A stretch of DNA of 64,000 nucleotides from Aliiglaciecola sp041538045 (GTDB taxonomy: Bacteria > Pseudomonadota > Gammaproteobacteria > Enterobacterales > Alteromonadaceae): NCBI RefSeq assembly GCF_041538045.1, contig NZ_JBGOSE010000004.1, positions 186,001 through 250,000 of the forward strand, read 5' to 3'. The stretch's first letter is position 1; every line of letters begins with the position of its first letter. Position numbers and translations under genes: made by a program. The notes beneath the pieces were generated by a model that was not told where the DNA came from, made no database searches, and worked only from the letters and a program-made list of their open reading frames with translations. Below, in pieces: positions 44,550-52,565 of this stretch.

Positions 44550-45104
44550 TTAATCCAGCATTTCTATTTTTGCCAACTGCTTGGGGAGTTGTTGTTTTAC
44601 AAAGCGATAGCGAGCCCAAGTTAAAATGACCACTCCTGTCTGAATAATTACTTGAATTGACCAAAGCCCCTCATAACCGTTGAACATATAATTAATACTA
44701 GCAACCACGAATAAACCTAACCATAAGCCAATTACCACCCATGCACTTACTCGCCAATATTGAACTTGTTTGATTAGCTTTTGCCGTTTAAATTGCAGCA
44801 GTTGATGAATGTCGAGGCTATACTCTACTGGCGCAGATTTACGTAACCTGTATGCCCAAATACTAAAAGCCAAAGGGATTGGAACCAATATTGCTACAAA
44901 TAACTGTCCTATGGTGGTGTCAATGTGATAGATAATCACGTACGCACAAAATACACTGACCATCACCCCTGCAATTAAATCGCTTAGTGCTTTTAAGGTT
45001 TCCCGTTTATGCATTTTGGATACTTGAGATACCAGTTTTTGTGCATCCACTTGAGGTGTACTTTGTTGAAACGATTGTTGCCATTGTTCAAATTGCGGAT
45101 CCAT
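44550..45104 (-). CDS. Membrane protein encoded with an ECF sigma factor
   Basis: A 184-residue protein: ~45 soluble residues (MDPQFEQWQQSFQQ start), two helices (~43-85), a basic cytoplasmic loop, and two more helices (~115-160). It starts 9 bp after the sigma gene and is the last gene of that operon. Position and topology suggest an anti-sigma-like or sensor partner, but I see no zinc-binding HxxxCxxC motif, so this is inference. Family not recognised. Confidence 0.6.
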   Translation of the reverse strand: MDPQFEQWQQSFQQSTPQVDAQKLVSQVSKMHKRETLKALSDLIAGVMVSVFCAYVIIYHIDTTIGQLFVAILVPIPLAFSIWAYRLRKSAPVEYSLDIHQLLQFKRQKLIKQVQYWRVSAWVVIGLWLGLFVVASINYMFNGYEGLWSIQVIIQTGVVILTWARYRFVKQQLPKQLAKIEMLD

Positions 45105-45113
45105 TTTCTTTCC

Positions 45114-45593
45114 TTATAACAATTGTTCGAGTTGCTGTCGGGCTCTGCTGGCGCGTTTAGCTACGGCAGCTTCTGATAAACCTAAAACACTGGCGATTTC
45201 TAATTGCGTAAAACCTTCTAATTGCATGGTAATAATCTGTCGATACTTCAGATTTAAGTGATGCAAGGCTGACATTAGGTCCAGTTGTTTGTCTTGATTA
45301 GAGACATTTGGAGACATAATTTGCACATCATCAATATCTTCATTTGAAAGGTTTTTATTGTGTCGGCTTTCCCGTAATACGTGATCAACCGCGCGATTAT
45401 GTGCCACTCGCGCAATAAAGGTTTTTACACTACTGTCCCCTCTGAATGTCTCCAAAGCCCGCCATACGGCCAAACTAATATCTTGGATTAAGTCTTCTCT
45501 TAACCCTAAGACTGCTTCGTAGGTGGCAGCAATACGCGCCAACAAGGGCGCGTATTGTTGTAATATCTCGTCAATTCCTGTTGCTTGCGTCAC
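45114..45593 (-). CDS. ECF-type RNA polymerase sigma factor
   Basis: A 159-residue sigma-70-family protein with only regions 2 and 4. Region 2: EDLIQDISLAVWRALETFRG and TFIARVAHNRAVDHV; region 4: LKYRQIITMQLEGFTQLEIA with the helix-turn-helix VLGLSEAAVAKRASRARQQL. It would direct polymerase to a small regulon in response to an envelope signal. It is the middle gene of a three-gene operon between two membrane proteins (gaps 8 and 9 bp), one or both of which may control it. Confidence 0.9.
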   Translation of the reverse strand: MTQATGIDEILQQYAPLLARIAATYEAVLGLREDLIQDISLAVWRALETFRGDSSVKTFIARVAHNRAVDHVLRESRHNKNLSNEDIDDVQIMSPNVSNQDKQLDLMSALHHLNLKYRQIITMQLEGFTQLEIASVLGLSEAAVAKRASRARQQLEQLL

Positions 45594-45601
45594 GCTTCGT
45601 C

Positions 45602-46300
45602 CTATTGATTGTCGGTGAGATTTTTAAACGCCACATAGTTGATGCATAGCAGCCAAGGGCCTAGCAATATTGCACTAAGTAATAGTGTGAAGGGGACAGC
45701 CATAATTGCTAATAAGTTGATAATGAATACAACCGTTAAGGGTTGCCATGCTTGAAGGGCTAAGCTAAGTCCCTTTTTTACTGACGTCCCTATACTTTCA
45801 TTTTCTAACAAAAGGTAGGCGGGTATAAACATCAACAATATGCTAAATGGGGTTGCTGAGGCAAATATAATCGATAACTGCACAGGGGTAACATCGACCA
45901 TTTGCCCATATACCAATAAATCAATTCCGCTGCCTCCCAGTATGGCTATGGCTGTGAGCACTTGCATTACAGTAGGAAGCAATAAAAGTAGACTTAATAA
46001 AGGCAGTTTCGCCCAGCCATTGTAGGTGCGGATACTTTGTAATGAACATGATTTATGTTGTGAAATCAGATCTAACACTGGCCATAAAGATGCAATAAGC
46101 ATAACCATTACTAACTTCGATAAGATCATTCCTACAGGCGCTGGGACTAATTGAATTACACCTTCAATAATGATGCTTGCTAAGAGCAAAAAAAACAGTT
46201 TAAAGGGGGCTCTTAACCATAAATTCAGTCCTTGATTTATCCAACTAAGGCTTTGCAAAGAAGTCGTTTTTTCATTTAGTTTTAATGTTGCAGAGTGCAT
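45602..46300 (-). CDS. Polytopic membrane protein upstream of an ECF sigma factor
   Basis: A 232-residue protein with about five or six helices. Its layout (SWINQGLNLWLRAPFKLFFLL start, conserved PLLSLLLLLP and WQPLTVVF) resembles the BPSS1780-like protein at 41235-42011 without that protein's polar head. First gene of the sigma operon. It may sense or transmit a membrane signal; no function is known to me. Confidence 0.65.
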   Translation of the reverse strand: MHSATLKLNEKTTSLQSLSWINQGLNLWLRAPFKLFFLLLASIIIEGVIQLVPAPVGMILSKLVMVMLIASLWPVLDLISQHKSCSLQSIRTYNGWAKLPLLSLLLLLPTVMQVLTAIAILGGSGIDLLVYGQMVDVTPVQLSIIFASATPFSILLMFIPAYLLLENESIGTSVKKGLSLALQAWQPLTVVFIINLLAIMAVPFTLLLSAILLGPWLLCINYVAFKNLTDNQ

Positions 46301-46426
46301 ATCAAGTCTCTCTTTTTAGTGAATTACTTAGATAGTCGAGACAAACTAAAATTTCCTGACATTTTTTTTTGAAAAACTTTTGCAAAGCCTTAAACCTGTT
46401 TTTATATACAGTTTTAAGATTGGTGT

Positions 46427-46432
46427 TATAAT
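46427..46432 (+). promoter_or_regulatory. -10 element upstream of the DUF3224 gene
   Basis: Perfect TATAAT, 24 bp before the ATG at 46456; the -35 side is not clear. Confidence 0.4.
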
Positions 46433-46455
46433 ATTTGCTGGATTTTAATAGAGAC

Positions 46456-46947
46456 ATGGACATGCACAATCTTAAAACCATTTTAGTAATAGCGAGTTTC
46501 TGTATTTTAGGATTGATTGTGGTCCCTTATGCGCAAGTAGTTTATTCAGGAGATCCCAAATTGAACATGGAAAAGGTAAAAGGCGAGTTTGAAGTTAACA
46601 TGCAGCCACAAACAGACGTAGATTTTTCTATGGGCAGAATGACCTTGGATAAAAGCTATCATGGCAAGCTTGAAGGCAAGTCAAAAGGCCAAATGCTAAG
46701 TCATATGACTGAGGTGAAAGGGTCTGCGGGTTATGTAGCAATGGAAACTTTTACTGGTACCCTTGAGGGAAAAACCGGTGGTTTTGTTCTATTGCATAAA
46801 GGTGTTATGAACAAATCAGAACAGTCGTTAGAGATTACTGTGGTTCCTGATTCCGGTAGCGGTGATTTGACAGGAATTGTTGGCACTATGGATATCGAAA
46901 TTGAAGATGGTCAGCACTTTTATGTGTTTGATTACAAATTGCCTTAG
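46456..46947 (+). CDS. Membrane-anchored DUF3224 protein
   Basis: A 163-residue protein with one N-terminal helix (LKTILVIASFCILGLIVV) and a DUF3224 domain: MGRMTLDKSYHGKLEGKS, GYVAMETFTGTLEGK, GSGDLTGIVGTMDI. The fold is an allene-oxide-cyclase-like barrel; role unknown. ATG 46456 is chosen; the open frame begins at a TTG 21 bases upstream that would overlap the promoter. ATG 46462 is also possible. It is divergent from the sigma operon. Confidence 0.78.
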   Translation: MDMHNLKTILVIASFCILGLIVVPYAQVVYSGDPKLNMEKVKGEFEVNMQPQTDVDFSMGRMTLDKSYHGKLEGKSKGQMLSHMTEVKGSAGYVAMETFTGTLEGKTGGFVLLHKGVMNKSEQSLEITVVPDSGSGDLTGIVGTMDIEIEDGQHFYVFDYKLP

Positions 46948-47102
46948 TAAAAATTTGTTGCCTTGAACGAGTTCTAACTCGATCTGATAAGCCATAAAAC
47001 CAAGGCTTAATTCCCAGTTAATTTAAATTCCTTTATTTTTACTCTTCTATTTACTTGCGTTTATGTATAAGTGGTTATATAAATGCTTATATTGAGGTGT
47101 GT

Positions 47103-48119
47103 ATGAACAAAGATTTTTTAAATGAATTGGGTGAACTGGCATTAGGCAGTCGCCTAAAAAGAGTAAGCGAAAGAATGATGGCTGATGCTGCGGCGGTTTA
47201 TCAGCATTTCGATATGAATATTCAGCCTAAATGGTTTACCTTGCTGGCGTTACTCGATAGAAAGGAACAGGTTAGTGTTGTCCAGGCCGCTAATTTATTA
47301 GGCTTAACCCAACCTGCACTGAGTCAATTTAGTCGACAATTGGCCGCTAAAAAACTCATTAATATTAGGTTAGACAGCGAAGATTCGAGAAAAAGGGTAC
47401 TAAGCTTGTCTGCTTTAGGACGGCAAAAAGTCACTGAAATGCGACCTGTATGGACTGCTGTAGACAAAGCCGCTAAAGACTTATCCCATGAGTTTGAAAA
47501 TCATTTTTACGATTCCTTAAGAACCTTCGAGCGAGCGTTAAAAAAACGTTCGTTACTTGAACGCAGCAAAGATCATTTCGAACAATTAGATTCCTTAAAA
47601 ACTGCCCATACTGTGGATACTGACATGTTAGCAAATAACCTCACCTTTTTAGATTTCGAACCTGATTTAGCACCATTTTTTGAGCAAATTAACAGTCAAT
47701 GGATCAAGAGTATGTTTGTCCTCGAAGACGTCGACAAACAAGTGTTAGGCTCTCCTAAGGAAAACATTATCGACAAAGGCGGCAAAATTTACTTTGCTAA
47801 ACATTCACAACTTGGCATTGTTGGGGCCTGTGCATTATTAAATAAGGGGGAAGGTGCATTCGAACTTACCAAAATGGGAGTGTTAGAGAATGCCCGTGGT
47901 TTGAAGGTTGGAGAGAAACTCTTACAGCATGTGATTGCTCAAGCGCAATTGTTGCCATTGGACTGTTTATTTTTATTAACTAATGGCAAATGTGAAGCTG
48001 CCATTCATTTGTATGAAAAGAATGGATTCCAGCATGATCGTGAAATTATGGAAAAGTATGGAAAAAGTTATCAAAGATGCGATGTGGCGATGCGCTGGGT
48101 TGGCGCATCACCAAAGTAA
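47103..48119 (+). CDS. MarR-type regulator fused to GNAT acetyltransferase
   Basis: A 338-residue fusion. Residues ~10-145 are a MarR winged helix (VSVVQAANLLGLTQPALSQF, SRKRVLSLSALGRQKV). Residues ~180-335 are a GNAT domain with the acetyl-CoA loop region LTKMGVLENARGLKVGEKLL and the late AAIHLYEKNGFQ typical of the family. ATG 47103 follows TTGAGG; the open frame upstream is not needed. Such fusions are widespread, but their ligand and acceptor are generally unknown. Monocistronic. Confidence 0.88.
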   Translation: MNKDFLNELGELALGSRLKRVSERMMADAAAVYQHFDMNIQPKWFTLLALLDRKEQVSVVQAANLLGLTQPALSQFSRQLAAKKLINIRLDSEDSRKRVLSLSALGRQKVTEMRPVWTAVDKAAKDLSHEFENHFYDSLRTFERALKKRSLLERSKDHFEQLDSLKTAHTVDTDMLANNLTFLDFEPDLAPFFEQINSQWIKSMFVLEDVDKQVLGSPKENIIDKGGKIYFAKHSQLGIVGACALLNKGEGAFELTKMGVLENARGLKVGEKLLQHVIAQAQLLPLDCLFLLTNGKCEAAIHLYEKNGFQHDREIMEKYGKSYQRCDVAMRWVGASPK

Positions 48120-48150
48120 GTGAATGCTAACTAATTCCCGGTCTGCCTAG

Positions 48151-48903
48151 TTACAGTGACTCACACCATTGGGCTAGTTCTTCGCACACCGGCTTATTAT
48201 GCTCGGCTAAAAAAGCTAAGTAGGTTTTAGCATCACGATTAACGATACGCTCGATGGGAAAGCCAATGGATTCTGCATGGGAAATACACTGTTCGTAGTT
48301 GCCTAAATTGAAGGCTATATGAGCATCACTTGAAAACACCACTTTCCAATCGTGCTTGTCCACTAATTCCAAAATGCGGATACAGTTAGGTTCGCTACCT
48401 TGTCGAGATTGAATAAACGAGCTGTTATTTATCTCCGGCACCACATTATGCTCTTTAGCTGCGATGATCACCGCTTCATAGTCGATGGGAAAATTTGGAT
48501 TTCCTGGATGCCCTATAATCTGACAATCTCCCGTCGCGATGGTGTTAATTAACGCCTGAGTGTTGACCGCTTGGGTTCCCGGAGGGAAGACAGGTTCATG
48601 AAAGCTAGCAATCACAAAATCTAAGTAAGGTTTCATTCCTGCGGGCACATCTAACCCACCTTCTGGCGGTAAAATATTGGCTTCAATTCCTTTCAAACAG
48701 GCCACACCATCAATGAGTCTGGGAATAACGTTACGGTTACCAAAATGCCAAGGATGGGGTGAGTCTGGCATTTGCGGGCCATGATCGGTTAATGAAAACA
48801 TTTGCATCCCTTTTCTTTTCGCCTCAACAAAGTATTCGTTCACTGTGCTGTAAGCATGAGTGCTGGCGATGGTGTGAGAGTGGGTGTCTACAAGTATTTT
48901 CAT
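48151..48903 (-). CDS. PHP-domain phosphatase, YcdX family
   Basis: A 250-residue enzyme with the trinuclear metal site of YcdX: DTHSHTIAS at the N-terminus, SLTDHG near 38, EANI near 73, ASFHEP near 100, IIGHPGNP near 130 and FSSDAH near 190. E. coli YcdX is a zinc-containing phosphatase linked to swarming. The gene stands alone, convergent with the MarR-GNAT gene. Confidence 0.9.
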   Translation of the reverse strand: MKILVDTHSHTIASTHAYSTVNEYFVEAKRKGMQMFSLTDHGPQMPDSPHPWHFGNRNVIPRLIDGVACLKGIEANILPPEGGLDVPAGMKPYLDFVIASFHEPVFPPGTQAVNTQALINTIATGDCQIIGHPGNPNFPIDYEAVIIAAKEHNVVPEINNSSFIQSRQGSEPNCIRILELVDKHDWKVVFSSDAHIAFNLGNYEQCISHAESIGFPIERIVNRDAKTYLAFLAEHNKPVCEELAQWCESL

Positions 48904-49222
48904 TTGGTTTATGTTCCTTTAGAAATGTTACAGCTTAAATGAAACCGATTCGCGGTGTAAGAAAGATATTTAAGTTGCCTGTTGGCCAATGACTTAGAGC
49001 AAGTTTATAACCTATTGATGTTGCGCGTCCATGACAGGGCTTGTTTGCCAAGCTCTGTATTCAATGCTCGGAGTAGATTGCAAAACTATACACAAGCAGT
49101 ATATCAATTTATGCTAAATTGGTGAATCACAGTACAGTATATCTATCCCTTGAAAGCGAACAAAATCGTTAAATCTGTTCGTAATTTATTTCAATACGGA
49201 CACAACCGTCACGGAGATCTAA
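48904..49222. other. Intergenic region between divergent genes
   Basis: About 319 bp containing a CAGTATATC sequence twice near 49097-49141; otherwise no gene, RNA or clear promoter visible to me. Confidence 0.4.
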
Positions 49223-49663
49223 ATGGATAAATTTATGGCTGCAGCCATTGACGAAGCAATCAAAGGAAAACAAGAAGGTGGTATTCCAATTGGCTCTGTT
49301 ATCGTTTATCAAAACCAAATCATAGGACGTGGGCATAACCGCAGAGTGCAATCAGGCAGTCCCATTTTACATGGCGAAATGGATGCCTTTGAAAATGCTG
49401 GGCGCCAAAGCGCCAGTGTTTATCGGCAATGTACCCTGTATACAACTCTGTCACCCTGCTCAATGTGCTCTGGTGCGATTCTGTTATACGAAATCCCAAA
49501 AATTATCATAGGCGAAAATCAAACCTTTATGGGCGAAGAGCAATTGCTTAAAAGCCGAGGGGTAGAATTAGAAGTGCTGCAGGCACCAAAATGTATTCAA
49601 CTTATGGAGCAATTTATTACTGAATCTCCCGAATTATGGAACGAAGATATAGGTACTGAGTAG
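49223..49663 (+). CDS. Yeast FCY1-type cytosine deaminase
   Basis: A 146-residue zinc deaminase. The zinc site is His50 and catalytic Glu52 in HGEMDAFENAG and Cys79 and Cys82 in TLSPCSMCSGAI, with the same 29-residue spacing as yeast Fcy1 (His62 to Cys91). The C-terminal half (IPKIIIGENQTF, LLKSRGVELEVL and the final ELWNEDIG) also follows Fcy1 closely, much more than the bacterial CodA amidohydrolase or guanine deaminases. It would convert cytosine to uracil for pyrimidine salvage. No permease is adjacent. A well-placed GGAGAT precedes the start. Confidence 0.85.
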   Translation: MDKFMAAAIDEAIKGKQEGGIPIGSVIVYQNQIIGRGHNRRVQSGSPILHGEMDAFENAGRQSASVYRQCTLYTTLSPCSMCSGAILLYEIPKIIIGENQTFMGEEQLLKSRGVELEVLQAPKCIQLMEQFITESPELWNEDIGTE

Positions 49664-49692
49664 ATGGTAATAATAACTTTAAGTGTCTTTAG

Positions 49693-49709
49693 ATTAACTT
49701 AAAGTTAAT
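49693..49709. promoter_or_regulatory. Perfect 17-bp palindrome, candidate XRE operator
   Basis: ATTAACTT-A-AAGTTAAT, six bases upstream of a TTGACA (-35) box at 49715-49720. The arms also form part of a longer hairpin (TAACTTTAAGT / ACTTAAAGTTA, 49674-49707). Confidence 0.5.
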
Positions 49710-49714
49710 AATTG

Positions 49715-49741
49715 TTGACATGGGGTTTGTTTTAGTATACA
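49715..49741 (+). promoter_or_regulatory. Promoter of the membrane protein-XRE operon
   Basis: Consensus TTGACA at 49715-49720 and TATACA at 49736-49741, spacer 15, shorter than the ideal 17. Confidence 0.45.
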
Positions 49742-49771
49742 TTTAATCCAAATACTATTGGAGAGAAATGT

Positions 49772-50242
49772 ATGGATATGTCATTTAAAGAAAAAAGTCA
49801 CTGGATTTCATTGCTCAGCACAGTCTGCATATTTGGCTATTATTTTTACAATATTGTCATGCTTGAAGGTGTTCCATCGGAGGAAGCCAGAGATGTTGCA
49901 AAAAGCCTACTCATACAAGCTATTGCGTTGAGTATTATTGTAGAGATAGTGCTACACAGTATGTTGGCTGCTACTAACTATAAGGCGGCTGAAATGGGGG
50001 CAGATGAAAGAGATAAACTATTTGAGTATCGGGGTAATCAAGTGGGGTATACGGTTTTAGTGGTTGGAGTGGTCATTACCCTCGGGCGAATTATTACCAT
50101 TGAATATAACCCTGAATTTGCAGACCACTATAGTTCTATGCAAATACCCTTGTTAACGGCGCATATATTGATGTTTAGTTTTATCTTGTCCGAAGTCGCT
50201 CGCTTTTCTGTCACCTTGTTTAATTATCGTAGAGGGTATTAA
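49772..50242 (+). CDS. Four-helix membrane protein paired with an XRE regulator
   Basis: A 156-residue protein with four predicted helices and short loops (first helix WISLLSTVCIFGYYFYNIV; last LLTAHILMFSFILSEV). GGAG lies 8 bases before ATG 49772. It ends 2 bp before the XRE gene. Similar membrane-protein/XRE pairs are common in bacteria, but neither substrate nor signal is known. The conserved polar segment GADERDKLFEYRGNQ between helices 2 and 3 may be cytoplasmic and could touch the regulator (inference). Confidence 0.7.
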   Translation: MDMSFKEKSHWISLLSTVCIFGYYFYNIVMLEGVPSEEARDVAKSLLIQAIALSIIVEIVLHSMLAATNYKAAEMGADERDKLFEYRGNQVGYTVLVVGVVITLGRIITIEYNPEFADHYSSMQIPLLTAHILMFSFILSEVARFSVTLFNYRRGY

Positions 50243-50244
50243 AA

Positions 50245-50460
50245 GTGGCAGATTTACCCATTACTAATCGCATTCGTGAAAAGCGTTTTTTCGCCGATGA
50301 AATGACGCAACAAGCACTGGCGGATAAAGTCGGCGTCACCCGACAAACTATAATGGCAATCGAAAAAGGTAAGTATTCACCTTCATTGGAAGTTGCCTTC
50401 AAAATGGCCGAAGTGTTTGAATGCCATCTTGACGATATTTTTCAATATCAACCTAAATAA
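50245..50460 (+). CDS. Small XRE-family (Cro/CI) regulator
   Basis: A 71-residue protein consisting only of a helix-turn-helix: MTQQALADKVGVTRQTIMAI, then EKGKYSPSLEVAFKMAEVFE. It is of the small YgzD/YozG-like type that accompanies membrane proteins. Start is a GTG at 50245, preceded by AGAGGG. It probably regulates its own operon through the palindrome at 49693-49709. A strong terminator follows. Confidence 0.88.
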   Translation: MADLPITNRIREKRFFADEMTQQALADKVGVTRQTIMAIEKGKYSPSLEVAFKMAEVFECHLDDIFQYQPK

Positions 50461-50542
50461 ATTAGTACCCTTTTAGAACTGCAGCAAAGTATAATGCTGA
50501 CAATTAACAATGAATTTAAGTTGTTTGAACAATATTAGAAAT

Positions 50543-50574
50543 GGGGCAATTCCTTTTGAATTGCCCCATTTTTT
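50543..50574 (+). terminator. Rho-independent terminator upstream of speA
   Basis: Perfect 10-bp stem GGGGCAATTC / GAATTGCCCC, then A and six T. It ends the XRE operon, 30 bp before the speA start. Confidence 0.9.
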
Positions 50575-50603
50575 CAAATACTGGCAAACTTCGGAGTAGA
50601 TAA

Positions 50604-52526
50604 ATGAGCAAACCCGATAATTGGACAATTGAAGACGCAGAAAAATTGTATGGCGTTAAACGCTGGAGTGGCGATTATTTTGAAATTGGTCCTAACGGAA
50701 ATTTGCATGTTACCCCTGATGTAACAAATGCTGAAATGCGCATAGATTTCAAAGATGTAATTGAAGAAATTAAGGAAGAAGGCATTCAGTTTCCTGTGGT
50801 TCTTCGCTTCCATGACATTCTGCGCTCACAAGTTGCATTGTTAAATGAAACCTTCATTAAAACCATTAAAAATGCCGATTACCAAGGACAGTATCGTGGT
50901 GTCTATCCGGTAAAAGTAAATCAGATGCGCGAAGTGGTTGAAGAAATTGTCGATGCCGGAAGTAAATATGCCTATGGTTTAGAAGCGGGCTCTAAAGCTG
51001 AGTTGCTCACGGTATTAGCTTACAACACCAATTTAGATTCACTTACTATTTTGAATGGTTATAAAGATGAGGAGTTTATGCGCCTGTCGTTAATGGCCCG
51101 TAAACTTGGTCGTAAAATCATTGTGGTAATTGAAAAATACTCCGAGCTGTTGTTATTGGTCAAATTAGCCAAAGAACTGGATATTGAGCCCATTATAGGC
51201 CTACGTTCTAAAATGACCGTGAAAGGTCAAGGCAAGTGGGAAGGTTCTGGTGGTGATAGAGCTAAATTTGGGTTAACCAATACAGAAATTATTCAAGCTG
51301 CCCGTTATCTTGAAGCAGAAGGCATGGGACAGTGTTTTAAACTCCTGCACTTCCATATCGGTAGTCAATTAACGGATATACGAGCAGTTAAAGACGCCAT
51401 AAGCGAAGGAGCTATGATTTACTCTGAATTGCACCACATGGGCTTCAAACTTGATTACGTTGATGTGGGCGGTGGCCTTGGAATCGATTATGACGGCAGT
51501 AAATCGACTAATGATTCCTCACGCAATTATACCATTGCCGAATACGTTGCTGATGTTGTGTTTGGCATGAAGGAAGTGTGTGATCTTGAAGATGTACCAC
51601 ATCCTACTCTTGTAACCGAAAGTGGCAGAGCGATTACTGCTCACCATAGCTGTGTTGTCGCTGAAATCGTTGGTGAGATCCGCTCCAATAGTGCGGAAAT
51701 GGAAACCGATTTTGAAGAGCACGAGCATATCTTAGTGACCAATATGCGCGATCAAATACGTTTATTGGAAACCCAAGAAAACCTGCAAGAAATTTTTAAT
51801 GATGCATCCCAGTATAAAGAGCAAGCAATATCAGCATTTCAACTCAGAGTCATTAGCTTTGAAGAGCTTGCCAAAATTGAAACCCTGTATTGGCAAATTA
51901 TGGTCAGTCTGCAACAACGTATGCAAACCGCAGACTTTGTACCGGAAGAAATGCAAGAGTTGGACTACAACTTATCATCTCAATATTTGTGTAATTTTTC
52001 AGTGTTCCAATCAGCGGCAGATACCTGGGCTATCGATCAAGTTTTGCCGATAGTGCCTCTTTCGAGAATGAATGAGCGACCCAATGTCAATTGTTCATTG
52101 GTGGATATTACCTGTGACAGTGACGGTAAAATCGATAAATTTGTGTTAGGTAAAGGTATTTCAGATGTTTTGCCTATGCATAAATTAAACAAAGATGAAG
52201 ATTATTACTTAGGCATGTTTCTCACCGGTGCTTATCAAGATGTAATGGGTGATATGCACAACTTGTTTGGTCGTTTAAATGAAGTGCATATTTTCAGTCA
52301 TGATGACGATCCCCTTGATTTTTATATTGAGGAAGTTGTTACCGGTTCCTCTGTCGATAGCGTGTTATCGATCATGCAATATAATCCGACCTTCATGGCG
52401 GCATCGGTTAAAAAATTGATTGATGCAAAAATCTCTGAAGGTGAAATTAAGCCTCGTGAAGGTGTAAAATGGACGGATTTCTACGAAAATTGTTTGAAAG
52501 GTTATACCTATTTAAAAACATCCTAG
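50604..52526 (+). CDS. speA: Biosynthetic arginine decarboxylase
   Basis: A 640-residue PLP enzyme of the alanine-racemase fold, near the length of E. coli SpeA (658). It makes agmatine from arginine, the first step of the agmatine route to putrescine. Motifs: WTIEDAEKLYGVKRWS at the start, the PLP lysine in YPVKVNQ, GSGGDRAKFGL, the FHIGSQ and DVGGGLGIDY substrate/PLP segments, and TESGRAITAHH. No agmatinase gene is adjacent. Monocistronic in appearance. Confidence 0.96.
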   Translation: MSKPDNWTIEDAEKLYGVKRWSGDYFEIGPNGNLHVTPDVTNAEMRIDFKDVIEEIKEEGIQFPVVLRFHDILRSQVALLNETFIKTIKNADYQGQYRGVYPVKVNQMREVVEEIVDAGSKYAYGLEAGSKAELLTVLAYNTNLDSLTILNGYKDEEFMRLSLMARKLGRKIIVVIEKYSELLLLVKLAKELDIEPIIGLRSKMTVKGQGKWEGSGGDRAKFGLTNTEIIQAARYLEAEGMGQCFKLLHFHIGSQLTDIRAVKDAISEGAMIYSELHHMGFKLDYVDVGGGLGIDYDGSKSTNDSSRNYTIAEYVADVVFGMKEVCDLEDVPHPTLVTESGRAITAHHSCVVAEIVGEIRSNSAEMETDFEEHEHILVTNMRDQIRLLETQENLQEIFNDASQYKEQAISAFQLRVISFEELAKIETLYWQIMVSLQQRMQTADFVPEEMQELDYNLSSQYLCNFSVFQSAADTWAIDQVLPIVPLSRMNERPNVNCSLVDITCDSDGKIDKFVLGKGISDVLPMHKLNKDEDYYLGMFLTGAYQDVMGDMHNLFGRLNEVHIFSHDDDPLDFYIEEVVTGSSVDSVLSIMQYNPTFMAASVKKLIDAKISEGEIKPREGVKWTDFYENCLKGYTYLKTS

Positions 52527-52565
52527 TTGAGGTTCATTAGGCAGTATTTCGACGCTGCCCAGTGA

